A stretch of 64,000 bases of DNA from Variovorax paradoxus (GTDB lineage: Bacteria; Pseudomonadota; Gammaproteobacteria; Burkholderiales; Burkholderiaceae_C): positions 1 to 64,000 of the forward strand of contig NZ_JXQQ01000132.1 in the NCBI RefSeq assembly GCF_000834655.1, given 5' to 3'. A program made the position numbers and the translations under genes. Positions 41,294-49,506 of the stretch are shown here, piece by piece. Each line of letters starts with the position of its first letter. The first letter of the stretch is position 1. The notes under the pieces are model-generated. The model did not search any database, was not told the DNA's origin, and worked only from the letters and a program-made list of their open reading frames with translations.

Positions 41294-42597
41294 TCAGCGC
41301 TCAGGCAATGCGGCGGCACCCGGTGTCGCGGGGGCATTGGCCTCGCCGGCCCCGCGCAAACGGAAAGCGACGAGCCCGGCCACGACGAGCAGCACCGCGG
41401 CGCAGATGCCGGCCACGAGGCGCAGGCCGTGCAGCAGCGCGGCGCGGCCCGCATCGAGCAGTTCGGCGCCCGCGCTCCCCGCAAGCTGTCCCGCCAGCGC
41501 CACCGCGCCGCCGAGCGTGCTGCGCGCCGCCTCCACTTCGGCCGCACCGGCCAGCCCGGCGGGCACCGCGTCGGCCATCGTGCTGCGGTAGATCGCCGCG
41601 CCGATGCTGCCGAGGATTGCGATGCCCAGGGCCCCGCCGAATTCGGAACTTGTCTCCGAGATGGCCGAGGCCACGCCGGCCCGCTCGGGCGGCGCGCTGC
41701 CCACGACCACGTCGGTGGCCAGCGTGAACACCGGCGCGAGGCCCAGCGACGAGATGACCGCGCTCGCCACCATCCACGCGAGCCCGCCTTGCGCAGCGGA
41801 CGCAGGCAGCACGACGAGCATCGCGAACCCCAGCGCCGCCACCGCCAGCCCGCCGCCCATCACGTAGGCCGGGCGCATGCGCCGCACGAGCGCCGAGACG
41901 ACCATGGAGCCGACGATGAACGCGCCCGCGCCCGGCACGCTCCAGAGACCCGCGTGCAGCGGCGACATGCCCAGCACTCGAGCCGCCCCGCATCGGGGTC
42001 GCGGTACTCGGGCAGGAGGATCGGCCCGAGCACCAGCAGCAGCACCATCACCGGCACGCCGATGAGGAACACCGAGCCCCACGGAAAGAACTGCAGCAGC
42101 ACCCCGCCCAGCACCGGTCCGATGACTGCACCGGCCGAATAGCTCGATATCCACACGCCGATGGCCACGGTGCGCTGCGCCGGATCGAGAAACATGTTGC
42201 GGATGAGCGAGAGCGTCGAGGGCGCGAGCGTCGCTCCCGCCACGCCCAGGAGCGCACGCGTGGCGATGAGCATGTTCGCGCTGGTGGAAAACGCCGCGAG
42301 CACCGAGGCGATGCCGAACGCGCCCGCGCCGATCAAAAGCAACCGGCGCCGCCCGATGCGGTCGCCCAGCGTGCCCATGGTGACCAGCAGGCCCGCGACG
42401 AAGAAGCCGTAGATGTCCACGATCCACAAGAGCTGCGAGGCCGTGGGCTTGAGCTCCTCGCTGATCGAGGGGATCGCGAGGTTCAGCACCGTGAGGTCCA
42501 TCGAATAAAGCATGCACGGAAGCGCGATGACGGCCAGGCCCGTCCATTCGCGCACGGTGGCGCGCTCGGGCGGCGTTGCGGGGCGCGTGCCGCTCAT
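41294..42597 (-). pseudogene. DHA2-type MFS transporter broken by an internal deletion and frameshift
   Basis: The first frame (42597 to about 41980) encodes the N-terminal half of a QacA/SmvA-like transporter: MDLTVLNLAIPSI, MGTLGDRIGRRRLLLIG, GPVLGGVLLQF, ending at LPEYRDPDAGRL. The family continues in a different frame at VLGMSPLHAGLW, from about 41977 to the stop at 41294. Some 65-75 residues expected between these points (roughly helices 7-9) are absent. The junction is the hexamer CTCGAG at 41977-41982. The upstream frame alone would make a 245-aa truncated protein. The start overlaps the stop of the DGPF gene at 42594, so it was the last gene of that operon. Confidence 0.85.
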
Positions 42598-42956
42598 GGC
42601 GTTCGCGCGCCGCCGCCCTTGGCGCGCCGTACCTCGACGCTGCTCAAGCGCGCAGACGGGATGCCGGCCGCGAGCTCGAGCGCTTCCTCGTCGCTGTCGG
42701 CCTCGACCAGGTAGAAGCCGCCGAGGTATTCGCTGGTTTCGGCGAAAGGGCCGTCGGTGACCGAAAGCTTGTTGCGGCGCATGCGCACGACGGTCGCCGT
42801 CCCGGCAGGCTGCAGCGCCTCGGAGGCGACGAGCTTGCCGCGGGCCTCGAGGGCGCGGTCGTAGTCGAGGTGTTCGTTCACGTAGTCGTCCATTTCGCGG
42901 GGAGAGAAGTGCGCGGTCTCGGCGTCGGTGCCGTAGATGATGCAGAGGTACCTCAT
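42594..42956 (-). CDS. DGPF/YciI-like protein, second copy
   Basis: The 120-aa protein is a ferredoxin-like-fold YciI relative, with MRYLCIIYGTD at the N-terminus and the DGPF motif in LSVTDGPFAETSEYLGGF. DGPF proteins are the conserved companions of ECF42 sigma factors; their biochemical role is unknown. Its ATG overlaps the stop of the first DGPF gene and its own stop overlaps the MFS start, so the three genes were one coupled unit. Confidence 0.88.
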   Translation of the reverse strand: MRYLCIIYGTDAETAHFSPREMDDYVNEHLDYDRALEARGKLVASEALQPAGTATVVRMRRNKLSVTDGPFAETSEYLGGFYLVEADSDEEALELAAGIPSARLSSVEVRRAKGGGARTP

Positions 42957-43315
42957 ACCGCTCTCCTTTCGAGGGTTTCTACAGGCCGGATCTCGATGGC
43001 GCCGTAACGCGCCATGGGAATGCGCCCCGCCAGCTGGATCGCCGCATTGAGGTCGCGCGCCTCGATGAGGATGAAGCCGCCGAGCTGCTCGCGCGCCTCT
43101 GCGAACGGGCCATCGACATGGGAGCGCTTGCCGCCCCGCACCTGCACGACCTTGGCGGTCTTCGCGGGTTCGAGCGCGTTCGAGGCGATGTAGTGGCCGG
43201 CGCGCTCGAGTTCTCGGTCGTAGGCGCTGGACTCGTCGCCGAGCGCCTTGAGTTCGTCGGGCGGCATCGTGTCGATCACCGCTTCGTCGTAGTGAACGAG
43301 GCAGAGGTATTTCAT
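42953..43315 (-). CDS. DGPF/YciI-like protein, first copy
   Basis: The 120-aa protein has MKYLCLVHYDEAVID and the DGPF motif in RSHVDGPFAEAREQLGGF, then LIEARDLNAAIQLAGR. It is a paralogue of the next gene (similar N-terminus, DGPF and C-terminal helix). The ATG at 43315 is preceded by AAGGAGA. Upstream at 43354-43380 lies a sequence fitting the ECF42 promoter pattern, so this gene is probably a direct target of the sigma factor at 43410. Confidence 0.9.
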   Translation of the reverse strand: MKYLCLVHYDEAVIDTMPPDELKALGDESSAYDRELERAGHYIASNALEPAKTAKVVQVRGGKRSHVDGPFAEAREQLGGFILIEARDLNAAIQLAGRIPMARYGAIEIRPVETLERRAV

Positions 43316-43353
43316 GGCGGTATCTCCTTGAAGAGGGAATGTAGACACCACTG

Positions 43354-43380
43354 GTCGATTGGCGACGGCGGAAATCGACA
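43354..43380 (-). promoter_or_regulatory. Putative ECF42-dependent promoter
   Basis: Reading leftward, TGTCGA (43380-43375) is followed by 17 bases and then CGAC (43357-43354). This fits the published ECF42 pattern as I recall it, TGTCGA in the -35 and CGA/TC in the -10 element. It lies 38 bp before the first DGPF start, leaving a short leader. It would make the DGPF pair and the former MFS gene the sigma factor's regulon. Confidence 0.7.
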
Positions 43381-43409
43381 TGTCCGAGACAACCGGCGTC
43401 AAAAATTTT

Positions 43410-44657
43410 CTACTTGAGATCCAGCAGGGTCAGTTGCCGCTCCAGGAATTTACGCTCGGGCAGCTGGCGCGCCAGCGACAGCGCGCGCTCGTACGCGGCG
43501 CGCGCCTCGTCGATGCGCCCGAGGCGCCGGCACAGCTCGGCGCGGGCACTGTGGGCCAGCTGGTAGTCGGCCAATTCGCCACGCGCGAGCAGCGCATCGA
43601 TCAGCGCCAGGCCCGCCGCGGGCCCGTCGCGCATGGCGATGGCGGCGGCGCGGTTGAGCTCGGCCACGGGCGAAGGGTCCAGGCGCAGCAGCACGTCGTA
43701 GAGGCCGACGATCTGCGGCCAGTCGGTGGCGGCGGCCTCCTTCGCTTCGGCATGCACGGCGGCGATGGCGGCCTGCAGCGCGTAGGGGCCGAAGCGGCGC
43801 GACAGCAGCGCGCGCTCGACCAGCGCCGCGCCCTCCCCGATCTGCGCGCGGTTCCAGAGGCTGCGGTCCTGCGCATCGAGCAGCACCAGTTCGCCATCGG
43901 GCGAAGTGCGCGCCGCGCGGCGCGAGTCGTGCAGCAGCATGAGCGCGAGCAGGCCGAGCGCCTCGGGGTCGGGCAGCAGGTCAGCGAGCAGACGGCCCAG
44001 CCGGATCGCCTCGGCCGAGAAATCGGCCCGCGTGACGCTCTCGCCCGACGAGGCCGCATAGCCTTCGTTGAACACGAGGTACACCACGCGCAGCACCACA
44101 TCGAGCCGCTCGTGCAGTTCGGCCAGCGAAGGCACCTGGTACGGGATGCGCGCGTCGCGAATGCGGGCCTTGGCGCGCACGATGCGCTGCGCGATGGTGG
44201 GCGCGGGCACGAGGAAAGCGCGGGCGATTTCCTCGGTGGCCAGGCCGCACACCTCGCGCAGCGTGAGCGCCACCTGCGCATCGGGCGCGAGCGCCGGGTG
44301 GCAGCAGGTGAAGACAAGGCGCAGGCGGTCGTCTTCGAGGTCTTCGGTGTCGTCGTGCCATGCCGGTGCGGGATCGGCCAGCGCCGCGGTGTGCTCGGCC
44401 GCGTCGTCCCACGCGGTGAAGCGCGCCTGCCGGCGGATGCCGTCGATGGACTTGAAGCGCCCCGCCGACACCAGCCAGGCGCGCGGGTTCGCGGGCAAGC
44501 CGTCACGCGGCCATTGCTCCAGGGCGCTGCGGAAGGCGTCGTGCAGCGCCTCTTCGGCGAGGTCGAAATCGCCGAGCAGCCGCACGAGCGTGGCGAAGAT
44601 GCGGCGCGACTCGGTGCGGTAGATCGCATCGATGGTGTCGGCGATCGGTGCGGTCAT
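43410..44657 (-). CDS. ECF42-type RNA polymerase sigma factor with C-terminal TPR-like domain
   Basis: The 415-aa protein has sigma region 2 at about residues 10-85 (AIYRTESRRIFATLVRLLG, DAFRSALEQWP), region 4 at about 130-180 (LTLREVCGLATEEIARAFL, AQRIVRAKARIRD) and a long helical extension (LYLVFNEGY-type segment, YDVLLRLDPSPVAELNRA) that resembles TPRs. This long form without an anti-sigma gene is typical of the ECF42 group; the C-terminal domain is thought to control activity. DGPF genes follow after a promoter region. The ATG overlaps the stop of the SRPBCC gene by 4 bases, so sigma expression is coupled to the ArsR/SRPBCC genes. Confidence 0.9.
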   Translation of the reverse strand: MTAPIADTIDAIYRTESRRIFATLVRLLGDFDLAEEALHDAFRSALEQWPRDGLPANPRAWLVSAGRFKSIDGIRRQARFTAWDDAAEHTAALADPAPAWHDDTEDLEDDRLRLVFTCCHPALAPDAQVALTLREVCGLATEEIARAFLVPAPTIAQRIVRAKARIRDARIPYQVPSLAELHERLDVVLRVVYLVFNEGYAASSGESVTRADFSAEAIRLGRLLADLLPDPEALGLLALMLLHDSRRAARTSPDGELVLLDAQDRSLWNRAQIGEGAALVERALLSRRFGPYALQAAIAAVHAEAKEAAATDWPQIVGLYDVLLRLDPSPVAELNRAAAIAMRDGPAAGLALIDALLARGELADYQLAHSARAELCRRLGRIDEARAAYERALSLARQLPERKFLERQLTLLDLK

Positions 44658-45133
44658 GCCGCTGCGCTGTCCAGCCACTGGTCGAGCTTCACGAGGGCGC
44701 CGCTCCAGCCGTGGTTGTGCCCGTCGCGCGCGGCCTCGTCGAAGAACTGCTCGTGCAGGAGCACCAGTTCGCAGCCGTCGCCGTCGGGCTCGATCCGCAC
44801 GGTGACGCGCGATTCGCGCTCGGGCGTGCTGCGCCAGGCCCAGCTGAAAACCAGCTTGCGGTTCGGCACGATTTCCAGGTAGGTGCCGCTCACGTCGTGC
44901 GTTTCGCCGTCGTCCGCGAGCATCGTCACGCGGAAGCCCCCGCCGACGCGCAGGTCGATGTCCACGCGCGGCACCGAGACGATTTCGCCGGGGCCGAACC
45001 AGAGCCTCAGCGCTTGCGGGTCGGTCCACGCGCGCCAGACTTTTTCGGGCGCGACGCGGTAGTGCCGGCGGAGGGTGAGCGAGGGGCGGCGCCCTCTGTC
45101 TTCGTCGGTGTCTCGGTCGGCAGGGTGTGCCAT
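44654..45133 (-). CDS. SRPBCC (AHSA1-like) domain protein
   Basis: The 159-aa protein has the START/AHSA1-like fold: LTLRRHYRVAPEKVWRAWTD, LRLWFGPGEI, VGGGFRVTMLADDGE, FSWAWRSTPERESRVTV and a C-terminal GWSGALVKLDQWL. Such proteins bind hydrophobic ligands in a deep pocket and commonly occur beside ArsR-type regulators. AGGAGG precedes the ATG at 45133. Its N-terminal 42 codons overlap the 3' end of the ArsR gene in another frame; its stop overlaps the sigma factor start. Confidence 0.88.
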   Translation of the reverse strand: MAHPADRDTDEDRGRRPSLTLRRHYRVAPEKVWRAWTDPQALRLWFGPGEIVSVPRVDIDLRVGGGFRVTMLADDGETHDVSGTYLEIVPNRKLVFSWAWRSTPERESRVTVRIEPDGDGCELVLLHEQFFDEAARDGHNHGWSGALVKLDQWLDSAAA

Positions 45134-45495
45134 TCGGTTTCCTCCTGGTGGTAGAGAAATCGCGCCAGTGCATCGAGGCGCCCGGTCCAGAATTTCTCGT
45201 AGCGCGCGAGCCACGCCGCCGCCTCCTTCATGGGCCGTGGCGAGAGTTCGCAGCGCACGATGCGGCCCTCTTTCGTGCGCGAGATGAGGCCTGCGTTCTC
45301 CAGCACGCGCAGGTGCTTCATGAATCCGGTGAGCGACATGCCGTGCGGCTCGGCCAGCTCGGTGATGCTGAGGCTGCGCTCGCCCAGGGTTTGGAGCACG
45401 GTGCGGCGGGTCTGGTCGGACAGTGCGGAAAAGATGGCGTCGAGGGTGGCGGCGTCGAGGGTCGCGGCTTCGGTCGGGGCAGCTGGGTGAACCAT
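45007..45495 (-). CDS. ArsR-family regulator with long 3' overlap
   Basis: The 162-aa protein has an ArsR winged helix over residues 15-100: IFSALSDQTRRTVLQTLGE, LSITELAEPHGMSLTGFMKHL, RTKEGRIVRCELS. No metal-binding cysteines are seen; this subgroup is usually paired with SRPBCC proteins. Typical members end soon after the FLYHQEE segment near residue 118. Here the frame continues for about 45 more residues, all inside the SRPBCC gene, giving a 127-bp overlap and a basic Pro/Ser-rich tail. It heads the operon that leads to the ECF42 sigma factor. Confidence 0.85.
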   Translation of the reverse strand: MVHPAAPTEAATLDAATLDAIFSALSDQTRRTVLQTLGERSLSITELAEPHGMSLTGFMKHLRVLENAGLISRTKEGRIVRCELSPRPMKEAAAWLARYEKFWTGRLDALARFLYHQEETEWHTLPTETPTKTEGAAPRSPSAGTTASRPKKSGARGPTRKR

Positions 45496-45642
45496 GCGGT
45501 TGAGTATGGAAAGCGGGTTCGCGAGCGTCAAGGGGAGCGCAGAAAAGCAAGAATGCCCCGGTGCGCAAACGAAAGCTCCCGCGAACAGGAACGCTTTATG
45601 CGTGCTGCGGCGCAGCACCACCACCCTGCGAAGGAGCGCCCC

Positions 45643-46065
45643 ATGCTGGACCGTACCGCCACCCAGTTCTCCCATGTCAAGCCCTGTGACACAGAGTTCG
45701 TGTCGGGCGGATTGCGCGATTTCTTCCTGTACCGCGACCTGGGCGTGGCCGAGGCCACCAACGGCAAGGTCATCGCGCATCTGGTCAAGGCCAACATGGC
45801 ACCGGAAACGGGCACCGGCTGGCACCGCCACGAGGCGGACTTCCAGATCGTCATCATGGTCAAGGGCTGGGCCCGCTTCATGTACGAGGACAAGGAAACC
45901 CTGGTCGAGGCCGGTGACGTGGTGCACCAGCGGCCGGGCATCCGGCATTTCCTGTTCGACTACTCGCCCGACATGGAGTACCTGGAGATCGTCTCGCCGG
46001 CGGATTTCAAGAGCATCGACGTCGAGCCGGTGTGCGAAATCCCGCCGCCCACGCCTTGGCCCTGA
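45643..46065 (+). CDS. Cupin-domain protein
   Basis: The 140-aa protein is a single-domain cupin. The first motif is TGWHRHEADFQIVIMVKG with two histidines and a glutamate, the second is VVHQRPGIRHFLFDYS with a histidine, so a metal site is likely intact. AAGGAG precedes the ATG. It is divergent from the ArsR-SRPBCC-sigma operon. Substrate unknown; small cupins act as dioxygenases, isomerases or sensors. Confidence 0.85.
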   Translation: MLDRTATQFSHVKPCDTEFVSGGLRDFFLYRDLGVAEATNGKVIAHLVKANMAPETGTGWHRHEADFQIVIMVKGWARFMYEDKETLVEAGDVVHQRPGIRHFLFDYSPDMEYLEIVSPADFKSIDVEPVCEIPPPTPWP

Positions 46066-46147
46066 AAACGCACTGTTGGGCGCCGGCCGGAGCGCCGATA
46101 AACTCCTCGCGTCTCACAAAAACCGACAACAACCGAGGAGAGAGAAC

Positions 46148-47095
46148 TTGCGTATTCATACTGCCCGCCTGACGGCCGGCTTTCTGCTCGCGTGCGCCCT
46201 TGCGGCCACCGACACCGGCAACGCCGCCACGTCCGCCACCCCCGCCACTTCCACGGCGCCTGCCACCGCCTCCACGGCGAGCTCGCTCGAAGCCGAACAG
46301 GAAGCTGCCTTCAAGGCCGCCAAGGCCGTCCAGAAGGCCGGCCCCGCCGACATCCCGTTGCGCGACCAGGCCCACCTGAAGCTGCCCGAGGGCTACATCT
46401 GGGTGCCCACGCCCGCCGCCGCGCAGCTCATGCGCAGCATGGGCAACCGCACGGACGACACCTTCATCGGCGCGATCTTTCCGGCCGACGACAACGCCGA
46501 CTGGATGGCCGTCGTCAAGTTCGTGAAGGAGGGCTACATCAAGGACGACGACGCGAAGGACTGGAACGCCGACGACCTGCTCAAGAGCCTGAAGGAAGGC
46601 ACCGAGGCCGCGAACGAGGAGCGCGCCAAGCGCGGCATCCCCGCCATCGAGGTCACGGGCTGGGCGCAGAAGCCGCAGTACGAAGCCGCCACGCACCGGC
46701 TCGTGTGGTCAGCCCTCTCCAAGAAGAAGGGCGACACGGGTGACAGGCAAGGCGTCAACTACAACACCTATGCGCTGGGCCGCGAGGGCTACCTGAGCCT
46801 GAACCTCATCACCAACGCCAAGGACCTGGACACCTACAAGCCCGACGCCGCCAAGCTCCTGGCCGCGCTGCAGTACGACGACGGCAAGAAGTACGCGGAC
46901 TTCAATTCGTCGACCGACAAGGTCGCCGCCTACGGCCTCGCTGCACTGGTGGCCGGCGTTGCCGTGAAGAAGCTGGGCATCTTCGCGCTCGCGCTCGCCT
47001 TCCTGGCCAAGTTCGCGAAGATCGCGGTCGTGGCCGGCGGCGCCGCCATCTGGGGCGTGGCGAAGATCTTCAAGAAGAAGAACCCCGAGGCCTGA
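46148..47095 (+). CDS. DUF2167 membrane-anchored protein
   Basis: The 315-aa protein starts with TTG at 46148 behind a strong GAGGAGAG site. A signal peptide (LRIHTARLTAGFLLACALAA) leads into a Thr/Ala-rich linker and the DUF2167 body: LPEGYIWVPTPAAAQLMRSM, WMAVVKFVKEGYIKDDDAKDW, GWAQKPQYEAATHRLVW, NTYALGREGYLSLNLI. Two C-terminal hydrophobic segments end in FKKKNPEA on the cytoplasmic side. Function unknown. The site-2 protease gene starts 10 bases later, suggesting a shared role in membrane-protein quality or signalling. Confidence 0.88.
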   Translation: MRIHTARLTAGFLLACALAATDTGNAATSATPATSTAPATASTASSLEAEQEAAFKAAKAVQKAGPADIPLRDQAHLKLPEGYIWVPTPAAAQLMRSMGNRTDDTFIGAIFPADDNADWMAVVKFVKEGYIKDDDAKDWNADDLLKSLKEGTEAANEERAKRGIPAIEVTGWAQKPQYEAATHRLVWSALSKKKGDTGDRQGVNYNTYALGREGYLSLNLITNAKDLDTYKPDAAKLLAALQYDDGKKYADFNSSTDKVAAYGLAALVAGVAVKKLGIFALALAFLAKFAKIAVVAGGAAIWGVAKIFKKKNPEA

Positions 47096-47105
47096 AGCGC
47101 AGGCC

Positions 47106-47837
47106 ATGGTCAAGCTGCTGCTGGTCCTGCTGAGCGCGGGCAAGCTCGGCAAGCTGCTGCTCTCGGGCGGCACGATGCTGCTATCGGTGGTGGCCTATGC
47201 CTTTGTGTTCGGCTGGCGCTATGCGGTGGGGTTCGTCGCGCTCATCTTCGTGCACGAGATGGGCCACTACCTCGCGGCGAAGCAGCGCGGCCTGCACGTG
47301 GGGCTGCCCACCTTCATTCCGTTCGTGGGCGCGTGGATCGAACTGAAGGACCAGCCGCACGACGTGGAGACCGAAGCCTGGGTCGGCTTCGGCGGCCCGC
47401 TGCTCGGAAGCCTCGCGGCGCTGGCCTGCTACTTCGCCGCGCGCGAAGCGGACAGCCGGCTGCTGCTGGCGCTCGCGTACGCGGGCTTCTTCATCAACCT
47501 CTTCAACCTGATTCCGCTCTCGCCGTTCGACGGCGGGCGCATCACCGCGGTGCTCACGCCGCGCGTGTGGCTGGTGGGCGTGCCGGTGCTCGCCGCCCTC
47601 TTCTTCTGGCGGCCGAGCCCGATGCTGATCCTGGTCGCGGTGCTGGCCGCGCCGCAGGTGATGCGCGCCTGGAAGTACGACCCGAAGGACCCGGCCAACC
47701 AGCAGTATTACGCCGTCTCCACCGAGACGCGGGTGACGTACAGCGTGTACTACATCGGCCTCCTGGCGTTCCTGGCGGTGATGGCGCACGACACGCACGA
47801 GATGCTGGGCGCGGCGCGCAGCCTCACCGGCGGTTGA
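47106..47837 (+). CDS. Site-2 protease family (M50) membrane metalloprotease
   Basis: The 243-aa protein has the M50 zinc motif FVHEMGHYLAAK in an early helix and the third ligand aspartate in NLIPLSPFDGGRI. It has about five membrane segments and no PDZ domain. It cleaves within the membrane; the target is unknown. Being directly downstream of the DUF2167 gene it may act on or with that membrane protein. The gene converges with the enoyl-CoA hydratase gene, leaving only 14 bases between stops. Confidence 0.9.
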   Translation: MVKLLLVLLSAGKLGKLLLSGGTMLLSVVAYAFVFGWRYAVGFVALIFVHEMGHYLAAKQRGLHVGLPTFIPFVGAWIELKDQPHDVETEAWVGFGGPLLGSLAALACYFAAREADSRLLLALAYAGFFINLFNLIPLSPFDGGRITAVLTPRVWLVGVPVLAALFFWRPSPMLILVAVLAAPQVMRAWKYDPKDPANQQYYAVSTETRVTYSVYYIGLLAFLAVMAHDTHEMLGAARSLTGG

Positions 47838-47851
47838 GCGGCGGCTGAACC

Positions 47852-48640
47852 TCAGCGCCCCGTGAAACGCGGGGCGCGCTTCGCAACGAAAGCCGCCACG
47901 CCTTCTCGCGCGTCCGCACTGCCCGCACGCGTGTGCAATAGCTTCTGCTCCATCGCGAAGTGCTCCTCGATCGGCCGGCCCGGCGCGCCGCCGCACAGGG
48001 CCTTGATGCCCGCGTACGAAGCACTCGCACCAGCGGCCAGCCGCGCGACCAGCGCTTCGCTCGCCGCTGCAAGTTCCGCATCCGGATAGACCGCATCGAC
48101 CGCGCCCGTCGCCAGGCAACGCTGGCTGTCGATGGCCTCGCTCAGCATGAGCCATTGCTGCGCGCGCACCGGCCCCACGCGGCGCGACAGGAAGTACGAA
48201 GCGCCCGCATCGGGCGACAGGCCGATGGCTGCGTAGCCCGTGCGCAGCTTCATCGACTCCGCCGCCAGCACGAAGTCGCCGCACAGCGCGAGCCCCACGC
48301 CCGCGCCGCCCGCCGGGCCGTTCACCGCGACCACCAGCGGCGCCGGCCCGGTCGCCAGGCGCAACAAGGCGGGATGAAGCCCGTCGAGAATTTCATTCAC
48401 GAGCTCGGGCAACCGCTCGCCGGCCGCCACGAACTCGTCGATGTCGCCGCCCGCGCAGAACGCCTTGCCCTCGCCGGTCAGGAGAATGGCGCGCGGCTTC
48501 TGTTCGAGCACCTCGTCGATGGCACGTACCAGCGCGCGTGCGCTCGCCGAGGTCAGCGCGTTCGCGCTGCCCGGCCGCTGCAGCACGATGCGGCCGATGT
48601 CGCCTTGCACGCGCCAGGCGATGCCTTCGGAGGCCTGCAT
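47852..48640 (-). CDS. Enoyl-CoA hydratase/isomerase family protein
   Basis: The 262-aa crotonase has the oxyanion segment AFCAGGDIDEF and GPAGGAGVGLALCGDFVLAA. At the second catalytic region it reads GYAAIGLSPDAGASYFLSRRVG, with aspartate in PDAG as in PaaG-like isomerases rather than the glutamate pair of classic hydratases. It may therefore isomerise a double bond or hydrate an unusual enoyl-CoA. It is the last gene of a six-gene acyl-CoA degradation operon and starts one base after the SDR stop. Confidence 0.88.
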   Translation of the reverse strand: MQASEGIAWRVQGDIGRIVLQRPGSANALTSASARALVRAIDEVLEQKPRAILLTGEGKAFCAGGDIDEFVAAGERLPELVNEILDGLHPALLRLATGPAPLVVAVNGPAGGAGVGLALCGDFVLAAESMKLRTGYAAIGLSPDAGASYFLSRRVGPVRAQQWLMLSEAIDSQRCLATGAVDAVYPDAELAAASEALVARLAAGASASYAGIKALCGGAPGRPIEEHFAMEQKLLHTRAGSADAREGVAAFVAKRAPRFTGR

Positions 48641-48641
48641 G

Positions 48642-49472
48642 TCAGATACCGGTCAAGCCGCCGCTGCACATCAGCGTCTGGCCGCTCACGTAGTCCGACT
48701 CGGGCGTGCACAGCAGGTAAACCGCGCCGGCGGCTTCCTCGGGTGTGCCGCCGCGGCCGAGGGGAATCGACTGCTCCATCATCGCGAGCAGCCCGGGGTT
48801 GATGCCGACCTTGATTTCGCGGCCTTCGATGTTCGCCGTCGATGCCTCGGCGGCGCTCGCGGTCAGCCGCGTCTGGATGAAGCCGAAGGCCACGCAGTTG
48901 ACCGTGACGTTCATGCGGCCCCATTCCTTGGCCAGCGTCTGCGTCATGCCGACGATGCCGGCCTTGGCGGTCGAGTAGTTGGCCTGCCCGGCGTTGCCGA
49001 AGAGGCCCGCCACCGACGAGATGTTGACCACCTTGCGCACCACGCGCTGTCCGGCCTCAGTCTCTGCCTTGCCCAGCGCGCGAATCACCGGCTGCGCCGC
49101 GCGCAGGATGCGGAACGGCGCCGTCAGGTGCACGTCGATCATCGCGTACCACTGCTCGTCGGTCATCTTCTGCACGACGCTGTCCCAGGTGTAGCCCGCG
49201 TTGTTGACGATGATGTCCAGGCCCTTGTATTCGCTCACCGCGGTGCCGACGAAGCGCTCGGCAAAATCCGGCGCCGAGACGCTGCCCACGCAGGCCACGG
49301 CCTGCCCGCCGGCCGCACGGATGGCCTGGACGGTTTCTTCGGCGGGCTCGGCATCGAGGTCGTTGACGACGATGCGCGCGCCTTCGGACGCGAGCTTGAG
49401 CGCGATCGCACGGCCGATGCCGCGGCCCGAGCCGGTGATGAGGGCGACCTTGCCTTCGAGCTTGAGTGTCAT
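48642..49472 (-). CDS. SDR-family 3-hydroxyacyl-CoA dehydrogenase-like protein (FabG-like)
   Basis: The 276-aa classical SDR has NAD(P) motif TGSGRGIGRA, an aspartate after beta-2 (VVNDLDAE) favouring NAD, NNAG, catalytic serine in NISSVAG and YSTAK. In this operon it should oxidise a 3-hydroxyacyl-CoA. A small insertion (GKAETEAGQRVVRK) lies before the catalytic serine. It follows a MaoC-type hydratase gene by 34 bases. Confidence 0.9.
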   Translation of the reverse strand: MTLKLEGKVALITGSGRGIGRAIALKLASEGARIVVNDLDAEPAEETVQAIRAAGGQAVACVGSVSAPDFAERFVGTAVSEYKGLDIIVNNAGYTWDSVVQKMTDEQWYAMIDVHLTAPFRILRAAQPVIRALGKAETEAGQRVVRKVVNISSVAGLFGNAGQANYSTAKAGIVGMTQTLAKEWGRMNVTVNCVAFGFIQTRLTASAAEASTANIEGREIKVGINPGLLAMMEQSIPLGRGGTPEEAAGAVYLLCTPESDYVSGQTLMCSGGLTGI

Positions 49473-49506
49473 GCTGTTTTTCTTTCGTTGTTCGTAGGAA
49501 TGGCGA

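Noticed and set aside
41049..45495. The ECF42 region as a horizontally acquired island
   Set aside because: No integrase, tRNA or boundary repeats, and base composition looks like its neighbours.
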